54,310 nt of DNA from Vibrio mytili (GTDB taxonomy: Bacteria > Pseudomonadota > Gammaproteobacteria > Enterobacterales > Vibrionaceae), in assembly GCF_000830505.1 (NCBI RefSeq), contig NZ_JXOK01000005.1, forward strand, positions 1 to 54,310. Reading direction: 5' to 3'. Shown here one piece after another: positions 25,579 to 34,559 of this stretch. The notes under the pieces were generated by a model, which had not been told where the DNA came from, made no database searches, and saw only the letters and a list, made by a program, of their open reading frames with translations. The position numbers and the translations under genes were made by a program. The stretch's first letter is position 1; the number at the start of each line of letters is the position of its first letter.

Positions 25579-27729
25579 ATGTTCAAAAACCTATTTTTTC
25601 AAACCAAAGCACTACCAGAGCTTTCATCGCAACCGGATGCGGAAATTCCACGCTACCCGCCATTCCTTAAGGGGTTGCCAGCTGCGTCACCCGAGGATTT
25701 GCAGTCCACACAAGACGAGCTAATTGCCAAACTGCGCCAGGTACTTGGCTTTAACCTGCGTGATTTTCAAAGGCTGATTCAGCCCTGCATTGATCATCTG
25801 GCTGCTTATGTTCATTTGTTGCCAGCTTCTGAGCATCATCATCACAGTGGCGCTGGTGGTTTATTACGTCATTCGTTGGAAGTTGCTTTCTGGGCTGCAC
25901 AAGCTGCTGAAGGGATCATCTTTGTTGCCAGTGGCACACCGGTTGAGAAAAAAGAGCTAGAGCCAAGGTGGCGTGTTGCAGCGGCTCTTGGCGGTTTGTT
26001 CCATGATATTGGTAAGCCAGTTTCAGACTTGTCCATCACAGACGAAGATGGACGCTATCAGTGGAACCCTTTTTTAGAAACCTTATCCCAGTGGACCACA
26101 AATAACAGCATTGAACGCTATTTCATTCGCTGGCGCGACGGACGGTGCAAGCGGCACGAGCAATTTTCAATTCTGGTTTTAAACCGGGTGATGACACCTG
26201 AGCTGCTCGCCTGGTTAACCCAGCCGGGCCCTGAGATTTTGCAAGCCATGCTGGAGGCAATTGGCAATACCGATCCCGAGCATGTTCTTTCTAGATTGGT
26301 CATTGAAGCCGACCAAACCAGTGTCCAGCGAGACCTGAAAGCTCAACGAATTTCCGTTGACGACAATGCCCTTGGTGTCCCTGTCGAACGCTATCTGCTT
26401 GATGCTATGAGGCGATTGCTTGCCAGTTCCCAGTGGTTAGTCAATCAGCGAGACGCCAGAGTCTGGGTACGAAAATCGAATCAGTCAACCCATCTTTACC
26501 TGGTTTGGAAAAGCGCGGCTAAAGACATCATTGATCTATTGGCCAAAGACAAGATACCTGGCATCCCAAGAGATCCCGATACCCTTGCGGACATCCTCAT
26601 TGAGCGAGGATTGGCCACTAAATCCGTCTCAAATGAGCGATATGAAAGCCTTGCCCCAGAAGTGCTGATCAAAGACGGCAAGCCAATCTGGCTACCCATG
26701 CTGCATATATCTGAGGCCGATTTATTGTTCAGCTCGAATGTACCAAGTAGCGTGAGACTGTTTAGCAAATCTGAGTGGGAAGCAACACAGCAAACACAAG
26801 CAGAACCTCAGAGTCGTTCCAGTGAGCATCCAGACTTGCCTGAAGCGTCATCATCAATCGAACATAGCAATTCGGCTAAGTCGCCATCGACAAAACCGTC
26901 CGAACAAGATGATGAACTTCGTCTTGCTAGTGATGTTAATAACCCCCAGGCAACTGAAAATGCTCCAGGTGATGAATGCGAAAAGCCTAACGATTCAAAC
27001 GATGCTGCAATCGCGAATAACGCAAACCAGCACGATGCAGATTCATTGAATCTCCCTGAATCATTGGCGTGGCTCCCAGGGGCCAGCAGCGCGTTGGTTG
27101 TGGTTGGTGAACAGATACTGATCCGCTATCCCGATGCCGTAAGACATTGGTGTGCTCCTCGAAAACTGCTTGCTGAACTCAGTCAATTAGATTGGCTTGA
27201 ACTAGATCCTGCAAACCCGACACGTAAGGCCAGAACTGTGACTACGAATGATGGCGTTCAGGAGCAAGGATTACTGCTGAAAGTATCGATTTCTAAAGGG
27301 CTTACTGTACTGATAGACCTTTCTAAACAAGACGAAGAACCGGCGGCAGCAATTCAGAACGAAGAGGCTTCACAGCGTACGAGTCGAACTAAGACAACCA
27401 ATGCCCAAGCAAAAGAGCCTGCCACAAGAGCGGAGCGTAAGCAAAAGCCGATTGTGGCCAATGCGAACTCAAGTACAGACCCCAAACACGCGCAGCGGCA
27501 ACAGATGGTTAGTTTTGTGAAAGATTTGCCCATCTTACTGACCGATGGCGATTACCCAGACGTGGATCATAGTGCCGATGGTATTCGCGTCACGATTCAA
27601 ACCTTACGCCAAGTCGCCAATGCACATGGCATTCCAGCCGGACAGCTGCTTCGGGGGATCTCGGCCAGTGACCAATGCCAGTTTGATGAGGGGGAAACGG
27701 TTCTGTTTACCGCTCATGCTAAACGTTAA
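25579..27729 (+). CDS. traI: Conjugative relaxase TraI (MobH family)
   Basis: A 716-residue MobH relaxase that nicks at oriT and leads the strand into the recipient. The N-terminal TraI_2 domain has the HHH/HD-type metal site (EHHHHSGAGGLLRHSLE at ~85-100 and GGLFHDIGKPVSD at ~137-149). A low-complexity acidic linker spans ~395-490, and a C-terminal TraI_2_C domain follows. The length equals that of the SXT protein. Ribosome site CGGAGG (25567-25572); 121 bp separate it from the defence cargo. It is followed by traD on the same strand. Confidence 0.92.
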   Translation: MFKNLFFQTKALPELSSQPDAEIPRYPPFLKGLPAASPEDLQSTQDELIAKLRQVLGFNLRDFQRLIQPCIDHLAAYVHLLPASEHHHHSGAGGLLRHSLEVAFWAAQAAEGIIFVASGTPVEKKELEPRWRVAAALGGLFHDIGKPVSDLSITDEDGRYQWNPFLETLSQWTTNNSIERYFIRWRDGRCKRHEQFSILVLNRVMTPELLAWLTQPGPEILQAMLEAIGNTDPEHVLSRLVIEADQTSVQRDLKAQRISVDDNALGVPVERYLLDAMRRLLASSQWLVNQRDARVWVRKSNQSTHLYLVWKSAAKDIIDLLAKDKIPGIPRDPDTLADILIERGLATKSVSNERYESLAPEVLIKDGKPIWLPMLHISEADLLFSSNVPSSVRLFSKSEWEATQQTQAEPQSRSSEHPDLPEASSSIEHSNSAKSPSTKPSEQDDELRLASDVNNPQATENAPGDECEKPNDSNDAAIANNANQHDADSLNLPESLAWLPGASSALVVVGEQILIRYPDAVRHWCAPRKLLAELSQLDWLELDPANPTRKARTVTTNDGVQEQGLLLKVSISKGLTVLIDLSKQDEEPAAAIQNEEASQRTSRTKTTNAQAKEPATRAERKQKPIVANANSSTDPKHAQRQQMVSFVKDLPILLTDGDYPDVDHSADGIRVTIQTLRQVANAHGIPAGQLLRGISASDQCQFDEGETVLFTAHAKR

Positions 27730-27777
27730 TCCATTTGAAGTTGAGCGGATTGAAAACGGTTATTTTGCGGAGCATGA

Positions 27778-29597
27778 ATGAAAGAAAACGCATACGAGAT
27801 GCCTTGGCGCACGAACTATGAAGCCATGGCAGCAGCAGGTTGGCTGGTTGGGGCAACTGGGGCAATTGCCGCAGAAATGCTGACTGAGCTACCACCTGAG
27901 CCATTTTGGTGGATGACAGGGATTTCCTCGGGCATGGCGTTGTATCGCCTGCCTGAGGCTTACCGTCTTTATAAGTTGCAGAAGGGGCTAAAAGGCAAAC
28001 CTTTGGCTTTTATGGCGCTTTCGCATTTGCAAAAAGTGATGGCAAAACATCCTGATGAATTGTGGTTAGGGTATGGCTTTGAGTGGGACCAACGTCATGC
28101 CCAACGCGCTTATGAAATCCTAAAGCGGGATAAGCAAACCTTGCTTAACCAAGGTCACGGCAAACAAATGGGTTCGACCTGGATTCATGGTGTCGAGCCC
28201 AAAGAAGAAGATGTGTACCAGCCAGTTGGTCACACCGAGGGGCATACCTTAATTGTCGGAACGACCGGTGCGGGAAAAACCCGATGCTTTGATGCGATGA
28301 TCACTCAGGCCATTTTGCGTAATGAAGCCGTGATTATTATTGACCCTAAGGGAGACAAGGAACTTAAGGATAATGCGCAGCGAGCCTGTATTGCCGCCGG
28401 TAGTCCTGAGCGCTTTGTGTATTTTCATCCGGGTTTTCCAGAGCATTCAGTACGTCTTAATCCTCTTAGAAACTTTAACCGGGGCACTGAAATTGCCAGC
28501 CGAATTGCGGCATTAATCCCATCTGAAACCGGTGCTGATCCATTTAAAGCCTTTGGCCAAATGGCGCTGAATAACATCGTGCAAGGTTTGTTGCTTACGT
28601 CACAACGTCCTGATCTGAAAACACTGAGGCGATTCTTGGAAGGTGGCCCAGAAGGCTTGGTAGTAAAAGCCGTCACAGCCTGGGGGGAGCAGGTGTATCC
28701 GAACTTTAGTGTGGAGATCAAGCGCTTTACCGAAAAGGCCAATACCTTGCTAAACAAGCCATGGCGATGCTACTTTTTTACTACGAACGCATTCAGCCCG
28801 TTGCCGCCAATACCGATTTGGAAGGGCTATTGAGTATGTTTGAGCATGACAGAACCCACTATTCCAAGATGGTGGCTTCACTGATGCCGGTGCTCAATAT
28901 GCTCACATCAAGTGAATTAGGCCCACTGTTATCACCGATTGCAAACGATGTGGATGACAGCCGGTTAATTACGGATTCTGGCCGTATTATCAACAATGCT
29001 CAAGTGGCCTATATCGGGTTGGATTCATTGACCGACGCCATGGTTGGCAGCGCCATTGGTTCGTTGCTTTTATCCGATCTCACCGCCGTGGCCGGTGACC
29101 GCTATAACTATGGTGTTGAAAATCGTCCCGTAAATATCTTCATCGATGAGGCGGCTGAAGTCGTCAACGATCCCTTCATTCAACTGCTCAACAAAGGCCG
29201 TGGCGCAAAAATGCGTTGTGTGATTGCTACTCAGACCTTTGCTGACTTTGCAGCTCGTACAGGCAGCGAAGCTAAGGCACGCCAGGTGTTAGGTAACATC
29301 AACAACCTGATAGCTCTTCGGGTGATGGATGCCGAAACGCAGCAGTACATTACTGACAATCTGCCTAAGACTCGGTTGCAGTACATCATGCAAACTCAAG
29401 GTATGTCGTCCAACTCGGACAGCCCGGCGTTGTTTACCGGAAATCATGGCGAACGCTTGATGGAGGAAGAAGGCGATATGTTTCCACCGCAGTTATTAGG
29501 CCAGCTCCCTAACCTTGAGTACATCGCCAAGCTTTCAGGTGGCCGTGTGATCAAAGGTCGCATTCCTATTTTAACCAGCTCTACACAGGCAGCATAA
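27778..29597 (+). CDS. traD: Type IV coupling protein TraD (one frameshift)
   Basis: A VirD4/TraD-type ATPase of about 606 residues that links the relaxosome to the secretion channel. Two weak N-terminal hydrophobic segments (~15-60) are followed by Walker A LIVGTTGAGKTRCFD (~157-171), AVIIIDPKGDKE, and Walker B VNIFIDEAAEVVND. The frame breaks near 28750: CTTGC-TAAACAAGCC should probably be CTTGCGTAAACAAGCC (TLRKQAMAMLLFYYERIQP), after which the second frame continues from 28761. The sequence is otherwise fully conserved, which argues for sequencing error or a very recent mutation. Confidence 0.88.
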
Positions 29598-29606
29598 GGA
29601 GTCTGT

Positions 29607-30167
29607 ATGCATCATTCTGTCTGTCTGAAAATGACAACAATTACCAGTAAAGACATGCTCGCTCAGTGGCAGCAACATAACCCCCAGTTCAAGGAAATCT
29701 TAAGGCTGCTTGAAACCGACTGGCCCCATGCTTTGGCCTCGGTGTATTGCTTGGCGGACTACTTAACGGATGCGTTCACGTTAGATGGCCATTCCATCTT
29801 TGATTTGTGTCTGTGCAATGGCTTGGGTAGTTATGAAGAAGTCAGTTGTGATGATGACAGTGTACGCCTGTGGCATTTCATTGAGGCACTGACCTGGACT
29901 GCCGCCAGTGCTTTAACGGGAATTCGCCTGCGTGTTCCTGACCATTTCGAGTGGGCCGCCGTGGATGGTGTGTATTTCCACACCTGGATTCGTAATCGTC
30001 CAAATCGGATGGGGTATCTGGCTGAAGGGCGCATCGAAGTGCGATATGTCAGCGGTCATACGACGACAAAGCGGCTTCAACAAGTGATTAAAGCCCGGAT
30101 TATGACGCCAACCGTTGCAGCCATGCTGGCCCGAGTAGAAGAGGATGTTTGGCATGAGCAAGCATAA
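29607..30167 (+). CDS. Conserved ICE protein following traD
   Basis: A 186-residue protein with no recognisable catalytic motif, behind AAGGA at 29596-29600. Its features are ADYLTDAFTLDGHSIFDLCLCNGL, WAAVDGVYFHTWIRNRPNRMGYLAEGRIEVRY and a C-terminal helix. It sits between traD and the DUF4400-like membrane gene, where SXT/R391 elements have a conserved gene sometimes labelled traJ. It overlaps the next gene by 14 nt, so it is in the traI-traD operon. The function is unknown. Confidence 0.6.
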   Translation: MHHSVCLKMTTITSKDMLAQWQQHNPQFKEILRLLETDWPHALASVYCLADYLTDAFTLDGHSIFDLCLCNGLGSYEEVSCDDDSVRLWHFIEALTWTAASALTGIRLRVPDHFEWAAVDGVYFHTWIRNRPNRMGYLAEGRIEVRYVSGHTTTKRLQQVIKARIMTPTVAAMLARVEEDVWHEQA

Positions 30168-30789
30168 GTCGGTTTGGCTGCTGTGTCTGGCACTGATGCT
30201 GGAGATTATTGCCATTGGCGTATTAGTGCCCGGTGATTGGACTGGCCGGGTTATTAGTAAAGAGAAGCAGATGATCCAAAATCAATTGGGCGCACAAACA
30301 AGCTATTGGATTGGTCAAACTAGCCATCGCTGGTATCAGTCATGGATTGTAGATACGCAGATGGAGCAATCTGTGCGAGATTTTCTAATCCCCACTGAAG
30401 AACAGCGACTTCGTTCTAAAGGGATGGAGAACATGGGAGGCTTTTGGTTTGTCTGGGTAGAAGACCGCATTCAGGCATTTTTTGATGTGTTGTACCAAGT
30501 GTTCACTCGATTTGCTTTGCTGATGGTCTGGTTGCCCTTTGCGCTTATTCTCATGTTACCGGCGCTGTGGGATGGCTTGATGACCTGGAAGATTAAGAAG
30601 ACAACCTTTGATTTTTCGAGCCCTATCATTCACCGCTACAGCATGATTATCCTGGGCTCAGGTGTCATTTTGCTGTTTATGGGATTGTTCGCCCCGCTGG
30701 CCATTCCTCCAGTGGTGTTACCGTCGCTGATCATCGGTTTAGCATTAATGGCGGGGTTGGCGTTAAGTCACTTGCAGAAGAAGATATGA
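30154..30789 (+). CDS. ICE inner-membrane protein (DUF4400/TIGR03747-like)
   Basis: A 211-residue membrane protein with about four hydrophobic segments: near the N terminus (WLLCLALMLEIIAIGVLVPG), then ~120-140 (FALLMVWLPFALILMLPALW), and two near the C terminus (MIILGSGVILLFMGLFAPLAI; PSLIIGLALMAGLALSHL). It is typical of the conserved membrane protein next to traD in integrating conjugative elements, possibly helping the coupling protein. Start at ATG 30154, with AGAGGA 9 nt upstream; ATG 30145 is the alternative. Last gene before the Fic cargo. Confidence 0.7.
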   Translation: MSKHKSVWLLCLALMLEIIAIGVLVPGDWTGRVISKEKQMIQNQLGAQTSYWIGQTSHRWYQSWIVDTQMEQSVRDFLIPTEEQRLRSKGMENMGGFWFVWVEDRIQAFFDVLYQVFTRFALLMVWLPFALILMLPALWDGLMTWKIKKTTFDFSSPIIHRYSMIILGSGVILLFMGLFAPLAIPPVVLPSLIIGLALMAGLALSHLQKKI

Positions 30790-30853
30790 GGCCTAGGTTA
30801 ATGGTGCCGAAGGCAGGATGATAACATCGAAAGATGATGTGAATATCTGTATT

Positions 30854-30907
30854 AATCATATCATAATTAGATATGATTGTGGGTTTTATTCGAATCATGA
30901 TATGATT
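30854..30907. promoter_or_regulatory. Two palindromic operators upstream of fic
   Basis: AATCATATC (30854-30862) and GATATGATT (30870-30878) form a perfect 9-bp inverted repeat with a 7-nt spacer. A second copy, AATCAT-GAT-ATGATT, lies at 30893-30907. Both share the half-site ATATGATT, which suggests an operator bound by a dimeric HTH, most simply the one at the C terminus of the Fic protein, overlapping its own promoter. Confidence 0.6.
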
Positions 30908-30942
30908 TGAATATGCTGTTATTTAAATCAAAAGGCGACAAG

Positions 30943-32048
30943 ATGTGGATCTGGCAACAAGCTGACTGGCCGAACTTTATCTGGGATGAAAAAGTCATTG
31001 AACCCAAGTTACGCGACATTCGCTTTCACCAAGGAGTGTTGTTGGGCAAGATGTCGAGCCAACCTAAAGACCAAAAACAAAGTATGTTAGACACGCTACT
31101 GGCGAACATTATTCATTCGAGTGCCATTGAAGGTGAGAAGCTCAACGCTTTTTCTGTTCGCTCGTCGTTGGCTAATAAACTTGGTCTTTCTGAAGAAAAA
31201 CCATTTCCAACCACTGAACGTACGGATGGCCTCGCAGAAATAATGCTAGATGCGGTAGATAATTTAGACTCGCCTCTCTCACTTGAAAGAATATTACAGT
31301 GGCATAAACGACTGTTTCCTGAGGGTTACACCATGTTTAATCCTGTGATAGGAGGGCAGTTACGTGGGGATGAGCCTATGCAGGTTGTATCGGGTAGAAT
31401 AGATAAACCCACTGTGCATTTTGAAGCGCCGAGCCGAGATGTGCTTGAGTCCGAACTAGACGTGTTTATTCGCTGGTTTAATGACTCTCGTGAGGACCCT
31501 GCTTTAGATCCATTGCTTAGAGCGGCGATAACACATCTTTGGTTTGTGACGCTCCATCCTTTAGATGACGGCAATGGCAGGATCACCCGCTTACTCACTG
31601 ATTTGGCGCTTGCCCAGGCTGAGCGCCAATCTGTCCGTTTCTATGCGATGTCAGTGGCGATTTTAGCAACCGTAAAAGCTACTACGAAATATTAGAACAA
31701 TCCCAGAAAGGTGAGCTCGATATTACTGCGTGGCTAATTTGGTTTTTAAATACCTTAGGTGAAACATTCACCAATGTGCTCGAAGAAATCGACCAAACAA
31801 TTTTTAAAACAAACTTCTGGCGAAATATCGATCAAACGCAACTGTCCTCAGAGCAAGTAAAAGTGCTCAATCGAATGCTTGATGGAGATTTTGACCAAGG
31901 CATTAATACGTCGCAGTATCATAAAGTGGCGAAAGTGAGTAAGCCAACCGCTTCTCGTCATTTAGCGGCTTTGGTCGAGCTTGGTTGCTTGGTTAAAAGT
32001 GAAGCCGGGGGGCGGAGCACTCGGTATAAACTGGCGCACGTGAGTTAA
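30943..32048 (+). CDS. fic: Fic-domain AMP-transferase with C-terminal HTH (one frameshift)
   Basis: About 368 residues when joined. The N-terminal region (MWIWQQADWPNFIWDEKV) matches DUF4172. The class II inhibitory motif SSAIEGE is at ~64-70. The active loop HPLDDGNGRITRLL at ~206-219 keeps the His and the GNGR, with Leu for the usual Phe. A winged HTH (KVSKPTASRHLAALVELGCLVK) lies at the C terminus. The frame breaks near 31665: TTTTAGCAACCG read with one extra A gives ILSNRKSYYEILEQSQ, and the second part continues to 32048. Such proteins AMPylate host targets and may act as toxins. It is cargo between the traD-linked genes and traL. Confidence 0.8.
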
Positions 32049-32103
32049 AAATACGAACATTGAGAGAATACGCCAATATAACTAGCGACAGTTTTCAGCT
32101 AGC

Positions 32104-32238
32104 TTAAGGTTTGCGTGTTCGAGCGATTTTGCGTGTAAGTTTCCGTTCGATGAAAGCAAATTCGCGATTTAGTTTATGATATTCCCGTACAACACTAGGA
32201 TTTTTAAGTGCTTTTTCTTTCAATGTTTTTAGAGACAT
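32104..32238 (-). CDS. Small ORF, possible degraded antitoxin fragment
   Basis: A 44-codon frame from ATG 32238 (MSLKTLKEKALKNPSVVREYHKL, then NREFAFIERKLTRKIARTRKP). The beginning resembles the N terminus of XRE-type antitoxins, in which such a stretch precedes the HTH, but it ends before any HTH. It lies 11 bp downstream of higA on the same strand, so it may be a leftover of a second toxin-antitoxin operon or the third gene of this one. Confidence 0.35.
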   Translation of the reverse strand: MSLKTLKEKALKNPSVVREYHKLNREFAFIERKLTRKIARTRKP

Positions 32239-32249
32239 CAATTTTACCC

Positions 32250-32540
32250 CTAAGCTAGTTCATGAGATTGGACTTTCAGCGTAGTCTTTTGATTTCTGAG
32301 AGCTGATAGATCATAAGCATTTTGCAGGCGTAACCAGTGCTCAGCAGAGGGCTTAGCAAAAGCCAACTCCAAGCGTACAGCCATTTCCGGAGTGATTGCA
32401 CCTAGTCCGTTCAATACCTTGGATAGGGTCTTACGGCTTACATTCAAGTGTGCTGCAACATCGGTAATCGTCAACTCCAACGGCTCGATGACCATCTCTT
32501 TTAATATCTCACCAGGGTGAGCAGGGTTATGCATTGTCAT
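32250..32540 (-). CDS. higA: HigA-family antitoxin
   Basis: A 96-residue XRE protein of the VapI/HigA type ([21 protein letters not shown], then [21 protein letters not shown], then [25 protein letters not shown]), complete and in frame. HigA binds its HigB toxin and its own promoter. Here the toxin gene directly upstream is cut off, leaving an orphan antitoxin. Its start is immediately next to the higB stop, as in intact higBA operons. It could still protect against HigB from other loci. Confidence 0.82.
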   Translation of the reverse strand: MTMHNPAHPGEILKEMVIEPLELTITDVAAHLNVSRKTLSKVLNGLGAITPEMAVRLELAFAKPSAEHWLRLQNAYDLSALRNQKTTLKVQSHELA

Positions 32541-32623
32541 TAGTGATAATCCTCGTAGTTAACAATTTCCGCATCTCGTCCATTGAATCTGAATGTAACG
32601 TGCCAATTACCGTGAACTAATTT
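32540..32623 (-). pseudogene. higB: higB toxin remnant (C-terminal 27 codons)
   Basis: Reading leftward from 32623, the frame gives KLVHGNWHVTFRFNGRDAEI and then VNYEDYH followed by a stop, the conserved end of RelE/HigB toxins. The upstream part is missing: from about 32624 the sequence is unrelated (AACCCTTAAGG). About 70% of the toxin, including its start, has been lost. The breakpoint may mark the right edge of the cargo inserted before traL. Confidence 0.7.
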
Positions 32624-32772
32624 TAACCCTTAAGGTGCGATATCAATCTGATTGTAGGTACAGAATCACTAAGCCACCTCAAAACCTTCAAGAATTCGGC
32701 ATCTAGCTGACCACTGAAGCTGCCAATCCCAAGGCATCCTTCATTTCTCAATTCAAACAACGAGGAGTGATT

Positions 32773-33053
32773 ATGGAACCTGTGAGTATTCCATCCTATA
32801 TCGATGACCCGCCGCACTTCCTGCTTTGGAGCGCCGATGAGATGGCTCCCATTCTGTTGGGGCTAGTGATCGGCATTTTTACCGGTAATGCCTTGGTTTT
32901 ATGCCTGTTGGGGTTGGTGACAACCAAGCTCTATCGGCGATTTCGTGATGGTCGCCTGATGGTTTTATTCTTCACGCCATCTACTGGGCTGGACTGTTGC
33001 CAACCAAAGCCAAGACGATCCCTAACCCATTTATCAGGAGCTATCTGCCGTGA
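32773..33053 (+). CDS. traL: Conjugative pilus assembly protein TraL (one frameshift)
   Basis: About 93 residues when corrected. It has the TraL signature IPSYIDDPPHFLLWSADEMAP followed by two membrane segments (ILLGLVIGIFTGNALVLCLLG and the corrected ILHAIYWAGLLP). The frame breaks near 32954: GGTCG-CCTGATGG should probably read GGTCGGCCTGATGG, giving RFRDGRPDGFILHAIYWAG and a stop at 33051-33053 that overlaps the traE start. The uncorrected frame runs through traE out of phase. Inner-membrane component of the F-like secretion system. Confidence 0.82.
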
Positions 33054-33676
33054 AGTTCGACGTGTTTTTAAAATCATGGCAAGGCACGCAATTAGAGAAC
33101 CGATGGCAGCGGTTCCTGATTGCAGTGCTGGTGCTATCTAATTTGCTGCTTGCGGTAGCGGCATTTTCTCGCAATACCGTGGTAGCTATTCAACCACCAA
33201 CCTTGTCTGAAACGGCTGAAGTGTCACGAAACCAAGCCACTCAACCTTACCTTGAATCCTGGGGGCTCTACCTGGCTGAGCTTATGGGCAACGTGACGCC
33301 GGGTAATGTGTCCTTTATCCGGGTTGCCATTGAGCCGCTACTTTATCCAGCGGTGTACCAGCAAGTGGTCGATGCACTGGAAATTCAGGCAAGGCAAATC
33401 CGAGAAGACCGAGTCACGCTCAAATTCCAACCCAGACAAGTGGAGTATGAGTATGAAACCGGCCATGTCTTTGTGACCGGTTATTCCTTGGTTTCTGGAC
33501 CATCTGGAGATGAACAGCGCCAAACTCGCACCTATGAGTTTGACATCGATATTGAGCAATACCGTCCAAAGCTCAGTTGGATGGATACGTATGAGGGGCA
33601 AGCCAGAACGAAGCGCGTTCGTGAAAAGTTGACCCAAGAGCAAAACCGGAGGGTGAATGATGCGAACCAAAATTAG
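33050..33676 (+). CDS. traE: Pilus assembly protein TraE
   Basis: A 208-residue bitopic inner-membrane protein, VirB8-like in F-type systems. Short cytoplasmic N terminus, one membrane segment (FLIAVLVLSNLLLAVAAFS, ~22-40), then a periplasmic domain (GNVSFIRVAIEPLLYPAVYQQ; LSWMDTYEGQARTKRVREKL). Starts at a GTG that overlaps the traL stop (GTGA) and ends overlapping traK, so translation is coupled along the operon. Confidence 0.85.
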   Translation: MKFDVFLKSWQGTQLENRWQRFLIAVLVLSNLLLAVAAFSRNTVVAIQPPTLSETAEVSRNQATQPYLESWGLYLAELMGNVTPGNVSFIRVAIEPLLYPAVYQQVVDALEIQARQIREDRVTLKFQPRQVEYEYETGHVFVTGYSLVSGPSGDEQRQTRTYEFDIDIEQYRPKLSWMDTYEGQARTKRVREKLTQEQNRRVNDANQN

Positions 33677-34559
33677 TCGATGGATGACGCCAAGCTTAAT
33701 CGCAATGAGCTTGAGTGGCGTCCTGTTATCTCAAGCGTCGTATGCAGACGTGGAATTGCCGATTGTGCCAGCTAGTGTGATGAAGCAGCCCGCTACAGCA
33801 AATTCACCGGTTCAAAGCAATACGGTGTCAACGGATGCGCCAACAACGCTGCTGATGACACCGGGGGTTAATGAACTTATCCCTGTAGCACTTGGCCATC
33901 TGAACCGGATTGTGACGCCGTTTGAATCGCCTCAGGTGAGAACAACCAGTGATGCTCAGACGCAAATCAAGGGGAATGTTGTATATGTGGCCACGGACAA
34001 AGAATCACCGGTTTCACTTTACATCACACCGCCTGGTCAGGAAGCGCTCGCATTATCAGTCACCTTAGTACCTCGTCGTATTCCACCGCGTGAAATCACC
34101 TTAGCTATTGATGGTCAGCAGTGGCCTATTAAGGGCGTCGTGAACCGAAAAGCCGCCACTTGGGAAACGGCTCAGCCATACGTCGATAGCTTACGTGACT
34201 TACTCAGAAGCCTTGCATTAAATGAGTTACCACAAGGCTATGACATCCGTTTAGCTGGCCAAACTGACACAAGCCCGAAATGTTTTCAGCCGGGCTTAAA
34301 GTTTGGTTTTAAGCAGGGGCAAATTGTGACGGGACATTACTTCACCGTCTATGTAGGACTGGTTGAAAGCTTTGCCGATGAGCCGATAGAAGCCAGTGAA
34401 ATAGCCTGTTATGCACCAGATATAGTGGCAAGCGCTTACTGGCCTCGCAATATCTTGTTGCTGGGTGAAAAGACTGAGTTGTATGTGGTTGTTCGCAATC
34501 ATCGTGAAGAAGCGGTGGAAAGTCAGCGACCTTCGCTTCTTGTGGGAGGTGAGTTTTGA
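33657..34559 (+). CDS. traK: Secretin-like outer-membrane core protein TraK
   Basis: A 300-residue secreted protein, the VirB9 counterpart of F-type systems. Signal peptide at the N terminus (MTPSLIAMSLSGVLLSQASYA), then an N-terminal domain with VNELIPVALGHLNRIVTPFESPQ, characteristic of TraK, and a C-terminal beta-rich domain (RNILLLGEKTELYVVVRNH) that contacts TraV. The start is at 33657 or 33660, behind GGAGG. It overlaps traB by TGATG. Confidence 0.88.
   Translation: MMRTKISRWMTPSLIAMSLSGVLLSQASYADVELPIVPASVMKQPATANSPVQSNTVSTDAPTTLLMTPGVNELIPVALGHLNRIVTPFESPQVRTTSDAQTQIKGNVVYVATDKESPVSLYITPPGQEALALSVTLVPRRIPPREITLAIDGQQWPIKGVVNRKAATWETAQPYVDSLRDLLRSLALNELPQGYDIRLAGQTDTSPKCFQPGLKFGFKQGQIVTGHYFTVYVGLVESFADEPIEASEIACYAPDIVASAYWPRNILLLGEKTELYVVVRNHREEAVESQRPSLLVGGEF

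Noticed and set aside
32767..33141. A 124-residue TraL variant extending into traE
   Set aside because: The tail is traL and traE read out of phase after a one-base deletion; the corrected frame ends at 33053 as expected.
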